Shown here: one piece after another, positions 53,984-63,355 of the stretch
How the letters are laid out: every line of letters starts with the position of its first letter
How positions within the stretch are numbered: position 1 is the first letter of the stretch
Source: Chlorobaculum tepidum TLS
GTDB lineage: Bacteria; Bacteroidota; Chlorobiia; Chlorobiales; Chlorobiaceae
NCBI RefSeq assembly: GCF_000006985.1
Contig: NC_002932.3
Coordinates: 1,165,109-1,229,108, forward strand
Length of the DNA stretch: 64,000 nucleotides
Reading direction: 5' to 3'
Position numbers and translations under genes: made by a program
Notes under the pieces: model-generated
Told to the model about the DNA's origin: nothing
The model's database searches: none
The model's input: the letters and a program-made list of their open reading frames with translations, nothing else

Positions 53984-54081
53984 AGTCGATTGGTTGGTTA
54001 GTACCCGACCCGGGCTTCGCCGATCACGGTTTTCCCGGCAGGGCTGGCTTGGTTAAGACGAAAATCAAATAATGAACTTTG

Positions 54082-54110
54082 AATTTATGCTTTTAGCATA
54101 GAGATAACAA
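54082..54110 (-). promoter_or_regulatory. Putative bchI promoter with inverted repeat in the spacer
   Basis: Minus strand TTGTTA (54110-54105), 17 bases, TAAATT (54087-54082). The spacer is filled by the perfect 15-bp inverted repeat TATGCT-TTT-AGCATA (54086-54100). Leader to the bchI ATG is about 95 bases. Confidence 0.5.
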
Positions 54111-54159
54111 ACGCTTTTCACGAATGCGACACGATAAAAAACTCACAAAAAACCAGGTT

Positions 54160-55569
54160 TTACCCCATGCTTTGAAGCGCATCAAACGCCGCCTCCCTGA
54201 CCGTTTCCGACAGGGTCGGATGGGCGTGAACCGTATTCACGAGGCCTCCCGCCGTCACGCCATAGCGGCACGCCAGTCCAAGTTCGCCAATCAGCTCAAC
54301 CGCATCGTGGCCGATGAGATGGCCGCCGAGCATCTTGCCGGTTGCAGCGTCAAACACCAGCTTGACGAAGCCTTCGAGCTGCCCATAGGCGTTGGCTTTG
54401 CCCGAGGCGGCGAACTGCGAGCGGCCTACCGCGACCTGATACCCGGCGTTGACCGCGGCCTCCTCGGTCAGGCCAACCGAAGCCACCGACGGCTGGGCAT
54501 AGACACAGCGCGGAATAAGCGGCTCCGAAAGCGGCTCGGGCGATTTTCCGGCAATGGCTTCGACCGCGATGGCCGCCTCCGCCGACGCCTTGTGCGCCAG
54601 CAGCATCCCGCCTCGAACGTCGCCGATAGCATAGATACCCGGCGCGGAGGTACGGCACTGCCCGTCGGTACGAATGAATCCGCGCTCCGTTTCGACGCCC
54701 ACTGCATCGAGGCCGAGCCCATCGATCGCGCCGGTCACGCCGACAGCCACAAGCAGGCACGACGCATTGAGCGTCTGCGGCGCCGAGCCTTCGACGACCA
54801 GTTCGGCGGATACGCCGGACTCGCTGACAGCAACATTATCGAGCTTCGCGCCACAGTGCACCGTGATGCCCGCCTTCTCGAACGAGCGCTTCAGCGCCTC
54901 GGAAACCTCCGCCTCTTCGGCGGGTAGCATGCGCGGCATCAGCTCGACAATCGTCACCTTCGAGCCCGCCTTGGCGTAGAACCAGGCCATCTCGACGCCA
55001 ATCGCGCCACCGCCGACCACGATCATCGACTTCGGCACCTCTTTCAGAATCAGCGCCTCGCGGCTGGTGATGATCTTTTTGCCGTCCGGCTCCAGCCCCG
55101 GAATCACGCGCGGCGTCGATCCCGTCGCAACAATGATGTTTTTCGCTCCGAGCATGCGCACAGAACCGTCCGGCATGGTGACCATCACGCCTGCGCCGCC
55201 GGTCAGCACCGCCTCGCCCGCCAACACCTCAACAGCAGCCTTCTTGAGCAGATACGCCACGCCCTTCGAGCTTTTCAGCGCCACATTCCGGCTGCGCTTG
55301 ACCGCCTGCGCGAGATCGAACGATACGTTGCCGACATTGACGCCAAAAGTCTCTGGATTCTTTGCCAGATCAAACACCTCTGCACTCCGAAGCAGCGCTT
55401 TGGTCGGAATGCAGCCCCAGTTGACGCAAACACCGCCAAGCACCGCCTTTTCGACAATGCAGGTCTTCAGGCCGTAACGCGCGGCATGAATGGCCGCCTC
55501 GTAACCGCCGGGGCCGGAACCGATGACGGCGACATCGAATTGCGCTGCGAGAGTATCTGCCTGCTGCAT
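54160..55569 (-). CDS. lpd: Dihydrolipoyl dehydrogenase
   Basis: 469 residues from the ATG at 55569. Reoxidises dihydrolipoyl groups with NAD and FAD. Seen: FAD motif VAVIGSGPGGYEAAIHAARYG at residue 10, redox-active disulfide GGVCVNWGCIPTKALLRSAE near 39, NAD motif MIVVGGGAIGVEMAWFYAKAG near 175, second FAD site YAIGDVRGGMLLAHKASAE near 305, and catalytic HAHPTLSE at the C-terminus. The frame stays open to 55623. No acyltransferase or lipoate genes are adjacent. Divergent from the RluA-type gene. Confidence 0.95.
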   Translation of the reverse strand: MQQADTLAAQFDVAVIGSGPGGYEAAIHAARYGLKTCIVEKAVLGGVCVNWGCIPTKALLRSAEVFDLAKNPETFGVNVGNVSFDLAQAVKRSRNVALKSSKGVAYLLKKAAVEVLAGEAVLTGGAGVMVTMPDGSVRMLGAKNIIVATGSTPRVIPGLEPDGKKIITSREALILKEVPKSMIVVGGGAIGVEMAWFYAKAGSKVTIVELMPRMLPAEEAEVSEALKRSFEKAGITVHCGAKLDNVAVSESGVSAELVVEGSAPQTLNASCLLVAVGVTGAIDGLGLDAVGVETERGFIRTDGQCRTSAPGIYAIGDVRGGMLLAHKASAEAAIAVEAIAGKSPEPLSEPLIPRCVYAQPSVASVGLTEEAAVNAGYQVAVGRSQFAASGKANAYGQLEGFVKLVFDAATGKMLGGHLIGHDAVELIGELGLACRYGVTAGGLVNTVHAHPTLSETVREAAFDALQSMG

Positions 55570-55646
55570 AACGTAACTGGTTGTGTGAAGCGCATCACCC
55601 CCTGAATCGGCAGCGATGGACATTCACGGTTGCACGAGACGATTCT

Positions 55647-55684
55647 TTGACTATAATAACTTTCACATATAATGACTTTCACAA
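55647..55684 (+). promoter_or_regulatory. Promoter with tandem 16-bp repeat upstream of the pseudouridine synthase
   Basis: TTGACT (55647-55652), 15 bases, TATAAT (55668-55673). The -10 falls in a tandem repeat: ATAATAACTTTCACAT (55653-55668) and ATAATGACTTTCACAA (55669-55684), two differences. Confidence 0.5.
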
Positions 55685-55707
55685 GTCATGACCGAAGCCG
55701 CCACAAA

Positions 55708-56763
55708 ATGCAAAAAGAGCCGCTAAAAACCGAATCCCCGAAGGAGCTTCAGCCCGAAGCCGCACCGAAAACCATGACCCTTCAGGTCAGCAAGGTGCAG
55801 ACGCCGATGCGCATCGACCGCTACCTCACGCAGCAGGTTGAAAACGCCACGCGCAACAAGGTGCAGAAGGCGATCGAGGAGCAGCGCGTGCTGGTCAACG
55901 GCAAGCCGGTCAAGTCAAATTACCGCATCAAGTCGTGCGACCACATCCACATCACCTTCCTGCGTCCACCCGCTCCGGAGCTCGCTCCGGAGGATATTCC
56001 GATCAGCATCCTTTACGAGGACGACGACCTGATGGTGATCGACAAGGAGGCCGGCATGGTGGTGCATCCGGCGTTCGGCAACTGGACGGGCACACTGGCC
56101 AACGCGATCCTGCACCATCTCGGCAAGGATGCGGACGATCTCGACAAGACGGAGATGCGCCCCGGCATCGTGCACCGGCTCGACAAGGACACCTCGGGCC
56201 TCATCATCGTCGCCAAGAATCCGGTGGCGCTGCACAAGCTCGCCACACAGTTCGCCCGGCGGCAGGTCGAAAAGGTCTATAAAGCCATCGTCTGGGGCGT
56301 GCCCAATCCGCCATCCGGCACGATCAAGACCAATATCGGGCGGTCGCACAAAAACCGCAAGGTGATGGCCAACTTCCCGTTCGAGGGTGCTGAAGGCAAG
56401 CACGCCATCACGGACTACCTTGTTGTCGAAGACCTCGCGTACTTCGCGCTGATGGATATGACGCTGCACACGGGCCGTACCCACCAGATTCGCGTCCATC
56501 TGCAACACCTCGGCCACCCGATTCTCGGCGACCAAACCTACGGCGGCGCAACGCCTCGCACGCTCCCCTTCAGCAAGAGCGAACCGTTCACGCACAACCT
56601 GCTGGAGCTGATGGGCCGACAGGCACTGCACGCCGAAACCCTCCGTTTCCGCCAGCCCACCACCGGCGAACCGCTCGCCTTCACCGCACCCCTGCCAGAG
56701 GATATGAAGACCGTACTCGAAAAAATCCGAAGCGTGATGAAACGAACCACACAAACGCTTTAG
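55708..56763 (+). CDS. rluD: RluA-family pseudouridine synthase (RluD-like)
   Basis: 351 residues from the ATG at 55708. N-terminal S4 RNA-binding domain (RIDRYLTQQVENATRNKVQK...VLVNGKPVK), then the catalytic domain with GIVHRLDKDTSGLIIVAKN near 155 (catalytic Asp), the DYLVVEDLAYFALMDMTLHTGRTHQIRVHL near 230 and HPILGDQTYGG. RluD modifies 23S rRNA helix 69; RluC is possible. The initial 35 residues are Lys/Glu/Pro-rich. Confidence 0.9.
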   Translation: MQKEPLKTESPKELQPEAAPKTMTLQVSKVQTPMRIDRYLTQQVENATRNKVQKAIEEQRVLVNGKPVKSNYRIKSCDHIHITFLRPPAPELAPEDIPISILYEDDDLMVIDKEAGMVVHPAFGNWTGTLANAILHHLGKDADDLDKTEMRPGIVHRLDKDTSGLIIVAKNPVALHKLATQFARRQVEKVYKAIVWGVPNPPSGTIKTNIGRSHKNRKVMANFPFEGAEGKHAITDYLVVEDLAYFALMDMTLHTGRTHQIRVHLQHLGHPILGDQTYGGATPRTLPFSKSEPFTHNLLELMGRQALHAETLRFRQPTTGEPLAFTAPLPEDMKTVLEKIRSVMKRTTQTL

Positions 56764-56862
56764 ATCACTCCGGTGTTACTTCTCTGAACTTATCGCTTAT
56801 ATTGCCGCTATATTTTTTGAATTCTCCGGACAACGATTCTCCATCCGGAACAGCGCGAAACC

Positions 56863-57441
56863 ATGAAAGTCATTGGCATCAACGGCAGCCCGCGCCGGGC
56901 GGGCAACACCTCGATCATGCTCAAGACCATCTTCGAGGTGCTCGAAGATGAAGGCATCGAAACCGAACTGATCCAGGTCGGCGGCACAAACATCAAAGGA
57001 TGCCGCGCCTGCTACGCCTGCATCAAAAACAAGAACAGCGAGTGCTCAACCAAGGGCGACGGCTTCAACGAAATCTTCGCGAAGATGGTCGAAGCGGACG
57101 GCATGATCCTCGGCTCACCCACCTACTTCGCCGACATCACGCCCGAACTGAAAGCGCTCATCGACCGCGCCGGCTTCGTGTCGCGCACCAACGGCCAGCT
57201 GTTCCGCCACAAGGTCGGCGCGTCGGTGGTCTCGCTCCGGCGGGGCGGCGGCATTCACGCCTACGACAGCATTAACCACCTCTTCCAGATCTGCCAGATG
57301 TTCATGGTCGGCTCGACCTACTGGAACCTCGGCTTCGGTGGACGTGACGGCGGCGAAGTCGTCAACGACACCGAAGGCATGGAAAACATGCGCGACCTCG
57401 GCCACTCGATGGCCTTCCTGTTGAAGAAACTGCACAACTGA
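56863..57441 (+). CDS. Iron-sulfur flavoprotein, NADPH-dependent FMN reductase-like
   Basis: 192 residues. Flavodoxin-fold start MKVIGINGSPRRAGNTSIML and the compact motif CRACYACIKNKNSEC at 47-61 (C47, C50, C53, C61: CX2CX2CX7C), the [4Fe-4S] site of iron-sulfur flavoproteins (ISF). GSPTYFADITPELKALIDR follows. Such proteins carry FMN and a cluster and can scavenge oxygen or peroxide in anaerobes. A ribosome-binding site is not obvious. Followed by the prolyl oligopeptidase gene. Confidence 0.9.
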   Translation: MKVIGINGSPRRAGNTSIMLKTIFEVLEDEGIETELIQVGGTNIKGCRACYACIKNKNSECSTKGDGFNEIFAKMVEADGMILGSPTYFADITPELKALIDRAGFVSRTNGQLFRHKVGASVVSLRRGGGIHAYDSINHLFQICQMFMVGSTYWNLGFGGRDGGEVVNDTEGMENMRDLGHSMAFLLKKLHN

Positions 57442-57478
57442 TTCGAAACCGATACCTACACTGTTGACACACCGATAC

Positions 57479-59671
57479 ATGAATTACAGAACCATGCTCG
57501 CCGGGCACACCCCGGCCATCCTGTGCCTCTCAGCCCTCCTGTTTTCCACGCCAATTCCTGCCCGTGCAGATAACAAGGCAAACATGGATGCGCCTTCCGC
57601 CAATGTCGTCGAAACCGTCTGCGGCGAACGCATCGCAGACCCATACCGTCCGCTCGAAAATCTCAAAGACCCGAAAGTCGCCGCCTGGTACCGGCGCGAG
57701 TCGGATCACGCCCGCCAGGTGCTCGACGCCATTCCGGGCCGCAACGAACTCATCGAAAAGATGAAGGAGTTCGACCAGCGCAGAAAAGAGAAGGTTTTCG
57801 ATCTTTCCATTACGGATAACGACCACTACTTCTACCTCAAGCAGACGCCCGTGGACGAAACCGGCAAACTCTACACCCGCAAGGGATACAAAGGTCAGGA
57901 GCGATTGCTTTTCGATCCGACAACATACAAGGACGGAAGCGGCAGCACCTTCGTCATCAGCGAAGTCGCACCGAATATCGACGCCTCAAAGGTGATCGTC
58001 ACCGTCTCGCCGAACGGTTCGGAAAATTCCGTCATGCTGATCATTGACGTCAGGGACGGCCACATCTGGCCCGAGAGGATTGACCGCTGCTGGTTCGCTT
58101 CGCCGTCGTGGCTTCCAGACGGCAAGTCGTTTTTCTACAACCGGATGAACACCGCCGATCTGCACGACAAAGCACGTGAGCTCGACAGCAAGGTGTTGCT
58201 GCACGTGGTTGGCACCGATCCATCGACCGACCGCGAAATCTTTTCACGCACCCACAATCCCGCCCTGCCCATCAAGCCTGAGGACATTCCGTCGGTCATA
58301 TACGACCGGAAAAGCGAGAAAATTTTCGCCTTCGTCGGCAGCGTCGATCCCAGAGTCACCGCATGGTATGCTCCTGCCAGGTTCTGGAACGAAAAAACCA
58401 TCCCCTGGAAAACGCTCTTCCGCCCTGAAGACGATGTTTACGATTTTGCCGCGACCAAACACAATCTCTACGTCTTCACACCGAAGAACGCGCCGCGCTT
58501 CAAAGTACTGAAAACCTCGCTCGACCACCCCGATCTGGCGACCGCCGAAACGGTCATTCCGGAACCGGCGGAGGGCACCCTTACCGCCCTGGCGCTGACC
58601 AACGAAGGACTCTTCTACACCATCTCCACCAACGGCGTCCGGGAGGAGTTGTATCATCTGAACTACGGCAGCACAAAGCCGGAAAAGATCGAGACTCCGT
58701 TCGAGGCGGGCACGATGTCGATCGGTTCAAAGGGATTCGACAGGCCTGAACTGTGGACGGTCATAGGCGGCTGGAACCACGACTATCGCCGCTACCGCTA
58801 CGATGCGAAGCACAATCGTTTCATCGACGAAACGCTCTCGTCGAAGGCGAGCTACCCCGAATACGACAACCTTGAAGTCAAGGAGGTAATGGCGACCTCC
58901 TATGACGGCGTCAAGGTGCCGCTGTCGCTGATCTACAATCGCGGCATCAGGATGGATGGCAAAAATCCCGTGCTGATCTACGGTTACGGCGCGTATGGCA
59001 ACTCGATGACCCCGTTCTTCAACCCCTCGTTCCTGCTCTGGACCTACAAGGGCGGCATCCTCGCCGTGGCCCACGTACGCGGCGGCGGAGAGCTGGGCGA
59101 CGCCTGGCACAAGGCGGGCATGAAATCGACCAAGCCCAACACCTGGAAAGACCTCATCGCCTGCGCCGAATATCTGATTCATGAGGGCTACACCTCGCCC
59201 GAACACATCGCCATCAACTCGGCCAGCGCAGGCGGCATTCTCATCGGGCGCGCCATAACCGAGCGCCCCGACCTCTTCGCCGCCGCCATGCCGCAGGTCG
59301 GCGTGCTCAACGCGGTGAGAGGCGAATTCAGCCCCAATGGCCCGGTCAACGTGCCCGAATTCGGCACCGTCAAAAACCCCGAGGAGTGCAAGGCGCTCCT
59401 CGAAATGGATGCCTACCTGCACATCCGCGACGGCGTAAAATACCCCGCAGTGCTCATCACAGCAGGCATGAACGACCCGAGAGTCCCCGCCTGGCAACCG
59501 GCCAAATTCGCCGCAAGGTTACAGGAAGCCACCACCTCCGGCAAACCGGTGCTTTTTTTCACGGATTACAAAGCCGGCCACGGCATCGGCGACACGAAGA
59601 CGAAGCAGTTCGAATCGCTCGCCGACATGCTGAGCTTCGGATTGTGGCAGACCGGCGGAGCCGCCCAATGA
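57479..59671 (+). CDS. Secreted prolyl oligopeptidase (S9A)
   Basis: 730 residues. Signal peptide at the start (hydrophobic ILCLSALLFSTPIPARA ending about residue 29) places it in the periplasm. N-terminal beta-propeller part (DPYRPLENLKDPKVAAWYRRE is the S9A start), C-terminal hydrolase domain. Catalytic triad candidates: Ser in NSASAGGILIG near 580, Asp in AGMNDPRVPAW near 665, His in KAGHGIGDTK near 700. The nucleophile elbow has SAS where GxS is usual. Cleaves short peptides after proline. A TTG at 57464 could be used instead of the ATG. ISF gene lies 37 bases upstream. Confidence 0.92.
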   Translation: MNYRTMLAGHTPAILCLSALLFSTPIPARADNKANMDAPSANVVETVCGERIADPYRPLENLKDPKVAAWYRRESDHARQVLDAIPGRNELIEKMKEFDQRRKEKVFDLSITDNDHYFYLKQTPVDETGKLYTRKGYKGQERLLFDPTTYKDGSGSTFVISEVAPNIDASKVIVTVSPNGSENSVMLIIDVRDGHIWPERIDRCWFASPSWLPDGKSFFYNRMNTADLHDKARELDSKVLLHVVGTDPSTDREIFSRTHNPALPIKPEDIPSVIYDRKSEKIFAFVGSVDPRVTAWYAPARFWNEKTIPWKTLFRPEDDVYDFAATKHNLYVFTPKNAPRFKVLKTSLDHPDLATAETVIPEPAEGTLTALALTNEGLFYTISTNGVREELYHLNYGSTKPEKIETPFEAGTMSIGSKGFDRPELWTVIGGWNHDYRRYRYDAKHNRFIDETLSSKASYPEYDNLEVKEVMATSYDGVKVPLSLIYNRGIRMDGKNPVLIYGYGAYGNSMTPFFNPSFLLWTYKGGILAVAHVRGGGELGDAWHKAGMKSTKPNTWKDLIACAEYLIHEGYTSPEHIAINSASAGGILIGRAITERPDLFAAAMPQVGVLNAVRGEFSPNGPVNVPEFGTVKNPEECKALLEMDAYLHIRDGVKYPAVLITAGMNDPRVPAWQPAKFAARLQEATTSGKPVLFFTDYKAGHGIGDTKTKQFESLADMLSFGLWQTGGAAQ

Positions 59672-59811
59672 TGAATTTTGAATGAAGAATTGCAGGGGCC
59701 ACCAAGTCCACGACGTCTCTCCAGTCCACAATTTCCGAAGCCTCTTGGCTGCCCACTCAAAACGTGAAGCATTCGGCTCCACTACCAGGCTGAGGCATGG
59801 CGCTCCGAGGA

Positions 59812-60510
59812 TCAACGCCGCTTTAACCACCCCTTTCGCTCATCCTCCGGGAAGCGCTCGATGGCGTAGCGCAGCATCGTACGGGGCATGGCGATAGCGT
59901 AGTGCTCAAGGAAGGCTTCGAGCAATGGCTGATCGCGTTTGCCAACTTCGCGGAGCATCCATCCGGTGGCTTTGTGGAGCAGCTCTTCGGGGTCGGTGAG
60001 CAGGCGTTCGGCCAAGGCAAGAGTGTCGGAGAAGTCGTTGTTACGAATGAAGTGGAAGGTCGAAACGATAGCGATGCGGCGCTCCCAGAGGCTGGACGAT
60101 TCGACGAAGCGGTAAAGCCGCGAGCGGTCGCGAGTGTGGAGATGGCGGCCAACGATGCAGGGTGCGGAAAGATCAACCAGGTCCCAGTTATTGATACGGC
60201 CGGTTAGCGTGCAGTAGAACTCGTACAGCGCCTCCCTGCCGCTCTCGCTTGACGACTGGTAACGCTCGATGAGCAGCAGCAACGCAAGCATCCGGTCTTC
60301 GTGCCACGGCGAGTCAAGCAGCTCCGAGATCACCTCGACGCCCGCGTGCAGGAACTCGCGGCAGAGCTTGCGAAGTACCGGCACACGAATGCCGCGAAAC
60401 CGGTCGCCCTCGCCATACTCACCGGGACCGGTCTTGAAAAAGCGACGGAGAATTCCCGCCGTTGGCTCGTCGGCGAGAGATTCGAGACGGGATTGAATTG
60501 TTTTGATCAT
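59812..60510 (-). CDS. AlkD-like DNA alkylation repair protein
   Basis: 232 residues of HEAT-like repeats. Seen: FFKTGPGEYGEGDRFRGIRVPVLR near 25, LLLLIERYQ, INNWDLVDLSAPCIVG near 113 (base-excision pocket pattern), SLWERRIAIVSTFHFIR near 140, LLHKATGWMLREVGKRD near 180. Removes N3/N7-alkyl purines from DNA without base flipping. Starts 20 bases after the ABC-F gene stop and is read with it. Confidence 0.9.
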   Translation of the reverse strand: MIKTIQSRLESLADEPTAGILRRFFKTGPGEYGEGDRFRGIRVPVLRKLCREFLHAGVEVISELLDSPWHEDRMLALLLLIERYQSSSESGREALYEFYCTLTGRINNWDLVDLSAPCIVGRHLHTRDRSRLYRFVESSSLWERRIAIVSTFHFIRNNDFSDTLALAERLLTDPEELLHKATGWMLREVGKRDQPLLEAFLEHYAIAMPRTMLRYAIERFPEDERKGWLKRR

Positions 60511-60529
60511 CGGGTTCTCTGCTCAAGGT

Positions 60530-62434
60530 TCACGCCAGTTCGGCCAACTCCGCCCAGCGCTCCATGTCTTTGTCGAGCTTCGTCTGAATTTTGTGCAGTT
60601 CGTCGCCCAACTTTTGCACCGCATCGAAATCCGAACCGGCGGCGGCAAGTTCGGCGTTGATCGCTTCCTGCCGCTCTTCGGCTTCGGCGATGGCCTGTTC
60701 GAGCTGCTCAAGTTCGCGCTTCTCCTTGCTGTTGAGTTTGCGCTGTTTCGGCGACAATGTCGGCTTCGGCGCTTCGGACGCGGGTTTGGCTGCGGGCGCA
60801 GGTTTCTGCTTGGCGGCTTGCTCTTCGGCGGCGATTGCGGCTTTCATTTCGAGATAGACGCTGTAGTTGCCAGGGTAACGGCGCACGATGCCGTCGCCCT
60901 CGAAGGCGAAGATGTGCTCGACGGTGCGGTCGAGGAAGTAGCGGTCGTGGCTCACGACAACGAGGCACCCCGGAAAGGTGTCGAGGTAGTCTTCGAGCAC
61001 GCGCAGGGTTGGAATGTCGAGGTCGTTGGTCGGCTCGTCGAGCAAGAGCACGTTCGGCGCACCGATGAGCTGGCGCAACAGATAGAGCCGACGACGCTCG
61101 CCGCCCGAAAGATTGCCGATGGGGTTGTACTGCGCTGCCCCTGAAAAGAGGAACCGTTCGAGCATCTTGGCCGCGGAGACCAGCGTGCCATCCTTGGTCT
61201 TTATCTGCTCGGCCTCCTCCTTGATATACTCGATCACGCGCTTCGAGTCGTCGAGGTGACGGCTCTCCTGGTCGTAGTAGCCAATCTTGACCGTAGGGCC
61301 GATCTCGATGCGCCCGGTGTCGGGCTTCGTGCGCCCGGCAATCATTTCGAGCAGCGTGGTCTTGCCGGAGCCGTTCGGGCCGATGATGCCGATGCGATCG
61401 CCCTTTTCGAGCAGGTAGTCGAACGAGCGAAGCAGCTTTTTCTGGCCCCACGATTTCGAGACGTCGTGGAACTCGACGATCTTGTTGCCGAGCCGCTCCG
61501 CGCCGAAGCCGATCTCCATCTCCTGCTTCTCTGCCTTTTTCGGCGCATAGACCAGCGTTTCGGCTCGCTGCAAGCGTGCCTTCTGCTTGGTGGTGCGCGC
61601 CTTCGCGCCAGTGCGCATCCATTCAAGCTCCTGCTTTGCCAGGGCGTTGCGCTTGCGCTCGTCGCGAATCTCCTGCGCCTCCTCCGCCTCCTTCTGGACG
61701 AGGTAGCTCGCGTAGCCGCCGGTGTAGGTTTTGGCTGTTTTGCCGTCGAGTTCGATCATACGGGTGGCAACACGGTCGAGGAAGTAGCGGTCGTGCGTGA
61801 TGAGAATCACCGCCCCGGCGTAGCGGCGGATGTAGCTTTCGAGCCACTCGACGCTGTCGGCATCGAGGTGGTTGGTCGGCTCGTCGAGAATCAGCGCATC
61901 GCTCGGCACCACGAGGGCGTGAGCAAGCGCCACACGCTTGCGCTGGCCGCCGGAAAGCGTGCCCATCTTCGCCGTCAGGTCGTTCAGGCCGAGTTTGCCG
62001 AGCACCGCCTTGGCGTTCGACTCCAGCTCCCACGCGCCGCTCACGTCGAGTTCGTGCGACAGGTGCGTCACCTTCTCGATCAGCGCGGTCTGGTCGCCCT
62101 CTGCATGGTCAAGCGCCTCAAGAGCCAGTTCGTACTCGCAGATGAGCGCCATCACCTTGTCGCCCGACTTGAGCACCGCTTCGAGCACCGTGTCGTCCGC
62201 GTCGTACGGCGAGACCTGCGGCAGGTAGGAGATTTTCTTTTCCTTCGACACCATCACCCTCCCGGTGTCGGGCGTCTCGCTCCCGGCGAGGATTTTCATC
62301 AGCGTGCTTTTGCCGCTGCCGTTCGCACCGATGATGCCAACCTTGTCGCGGTCATCGATGCCGAACGACACCTCCTCGAAAAGCGTTTTCAAACCATACC
62401 TCTTGGTAATCCCCTCAACCGTCAGTAATACCAT
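60530..62434 (-). CDS. uup: ABC-F ATPase (Uup-like translation factor)
   Basis: 634 residues: two ABC modules in one chain without membrane domains. Walker A GANGSGKSTLMKIL near 36 and GPNGSGKTTLLEMI near 350, ABC signatures LSGGQRKRVALA and LSGGERRRLYLL, Walker B LILDEPTNHLDADSVEWLE and LLLDEPTNDLDIPTLRVL. The inter-domain linker is Lys/Arg/Glu-rich. A C-terminal coiled coil (RELEQLEQAIAEAEERQEAI) is typical of Uup, distinguishing it from EttA. Acts on ribosomes or structured DNA. Confidence 0.9.
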   Translation of the reverse strand: MVLLTVEGITKRYGLKTLFEEVSFGIDDRDKVGIIGANGSGKSTLMKILAGSETPDTGRVMVSKEKKISYLPQVSPYDADDTVLEAVLKSGDKVMALICEYELALEALDHAEGDQTALIEKVTHLSHELDVSGAWELESNAKAVLGKLGLNDLTAKMGTLSGGQRKRVALAHALVVPSDALILDEPTNHLDADSVEWLESYIRRYAGAVILITHDRYFLDRVATRMIELDGKTAKTYTGGYASYLVQKEAEEAQEIRDERKRNALAKQELEWMRTGAKARTTKQKARLQRAETLVYAPKKAEKQEMEIGFGAERLGNKIVEFHDVSKSWGQKKLLRSFDYLLEKGDRIGIIGPNGSGKTTLLEMIAGRTKPDTGRIEIGPTVKIGYYDQESRHLDDSKRVIEYIKEEAEQIKTKDGTLVSAAKMLERFLFSGAAQYNPIGNLSGGERRRLYLLRQLIGAPNVLLLDEPTNDLDIPTLRVLEDYLDTFPGCLVVVSHDRYFLDRTVEHIFAFEGDGIVRRYPGNYSVYLEMKAAIAAEEQAAKQKPAPAAKPASEAPKPTLSPKQRKLNSKEKRELEQLEQAIAEAEERQEAINAELAAAGSDFDAVQKLGDELHKIQTKLDKDMERWAELAELA

Positions 62435-62499
62435 GTCCGCCCTTGTTTAGCCCTGAAAAAGCCTCAATATACCATTCCTCTTTCCAGCCGGAGCTTCGT

Positions 62500-62528
62500 T
62501 TCCATATCATCATTTTTTTCCATACAAT
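62500..62528 (+). promoter_or_regulatory. Putative promoter of the hypothetical gene at 62604
   Basis: TTCCAT (62500-62505), 17 bases, TACAAT (62523-62528), 75 bases before the start. Confidence 0.35.
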
Positions 62529-62603
62529 AAAATCGACACCAACGGTTCTTACGACCCTTCTTAACCCCGGCACTGCAGCTCCGGACAATCAAGCTCAAAC
62601 GCG

Positions 62604-63161
62604 ATGGCCACTCTCGAAGAAACGCTCGCCTGGACCGAAATTCCTCTGCCCGAAGCCCTCAAAAACCTCAAACAGGAGCAGCAGCTGGCGCTCACCAGTT
62701 ACATCAAAGCTGTGGTTGACAATAAGACCGACGGTTTCGACGAGCTGTACCACGCCATCGGCTCGATCGTGCGGTTCATTCCCCACTTTATCGTTGTGCC
62801 GCTCATGGTCGAACATATCCGCCCGCAGATTTCCGCCGGCGTCTGCCGGACGATGGGCGTCGATCAGGCGGTGAACTACGCCAACGACCTGCCACTCGAA
62901 TATTTCAGCGAAGTCTCGCGCCATCTGGACAACGACCTCATGGCGCGCATCCTCGAAAAGATGAAACGGAACCAGGCAGAGAAAGTGATTCTGTTCGAGC
63001 TGCTGCACCACCGTTCGCACATGCTCGGCATTGCCGAACACCTCGACCGCCGGCTGCTTGAATTCGTGGCCAAAAACCTTGAAATCAACGGGTTCTCCGA
63101 AAGTGATCCGGAGCTTGCAAAACACAAACTGCTGCTGGAAAAAATACGCAATCTGCGCTGA
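62604..63161 (+). CDS. Hypothetical alpha-helical protein
   Basis: 185 residues, no name. Fully alpha-helical look with repeated helices (ALKNLKQEQQLALTSYIKAV, DNDLMARILEKMKRNQAEK, ILFELLHHRSHMLGIAEHLD). The middle part, LEKMKRNQAEKVI, has the feel of the flagellar-motor FliG/MgtE-N helical repeats (ILE.M....A..IL), but similarity is weak. No signal peptide or membrane helix. It has its own promoter-like sequence and a terminator. Confidence 0.75.
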   Translation: MATLEETLAWTEIPLPEALKNLKQEQQLALTSYIKAVVDNKTDGFDELYHAIGSIVRFIPHFIVVPLMVEHIRPQISAGVCRTMGVDQAVNYANDLPLEYFSEVSRHLDNDLMARILEKMKRNQAEKVILFELLHHRSHMLGIAEHLDRRLLEFVAKNLEINGFSESDPELAKHKLLLEKIRNLR

Positions 63162-63172
63162 GCAGAAATGGC

Positions 63173-63218
63173 GAAACAGGGGATCCCGGCCTGACTGGAC
63201 CTGCCTGTTTTTTTTCTT
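63173..63218 (+). terminator. Terminator of the hypothetical gene
   Basis: AACAGG...CCTGTT pairing around a GC-rich middle and a T run at 63209-63216. Confidence 0.6.
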
Positions 63219-63355
63219 GCTGATTGTTGAAAGATTTACCGGTTGACAACGTCTCAATTATTGAACAGGACGGATTTCGGCACCCGCTGCTTTTTTATCA
63301 GGGCATCGCGATTCCGGCCAGTGAGGTTTACCATACAAGTCAAAGGAACCGATCC

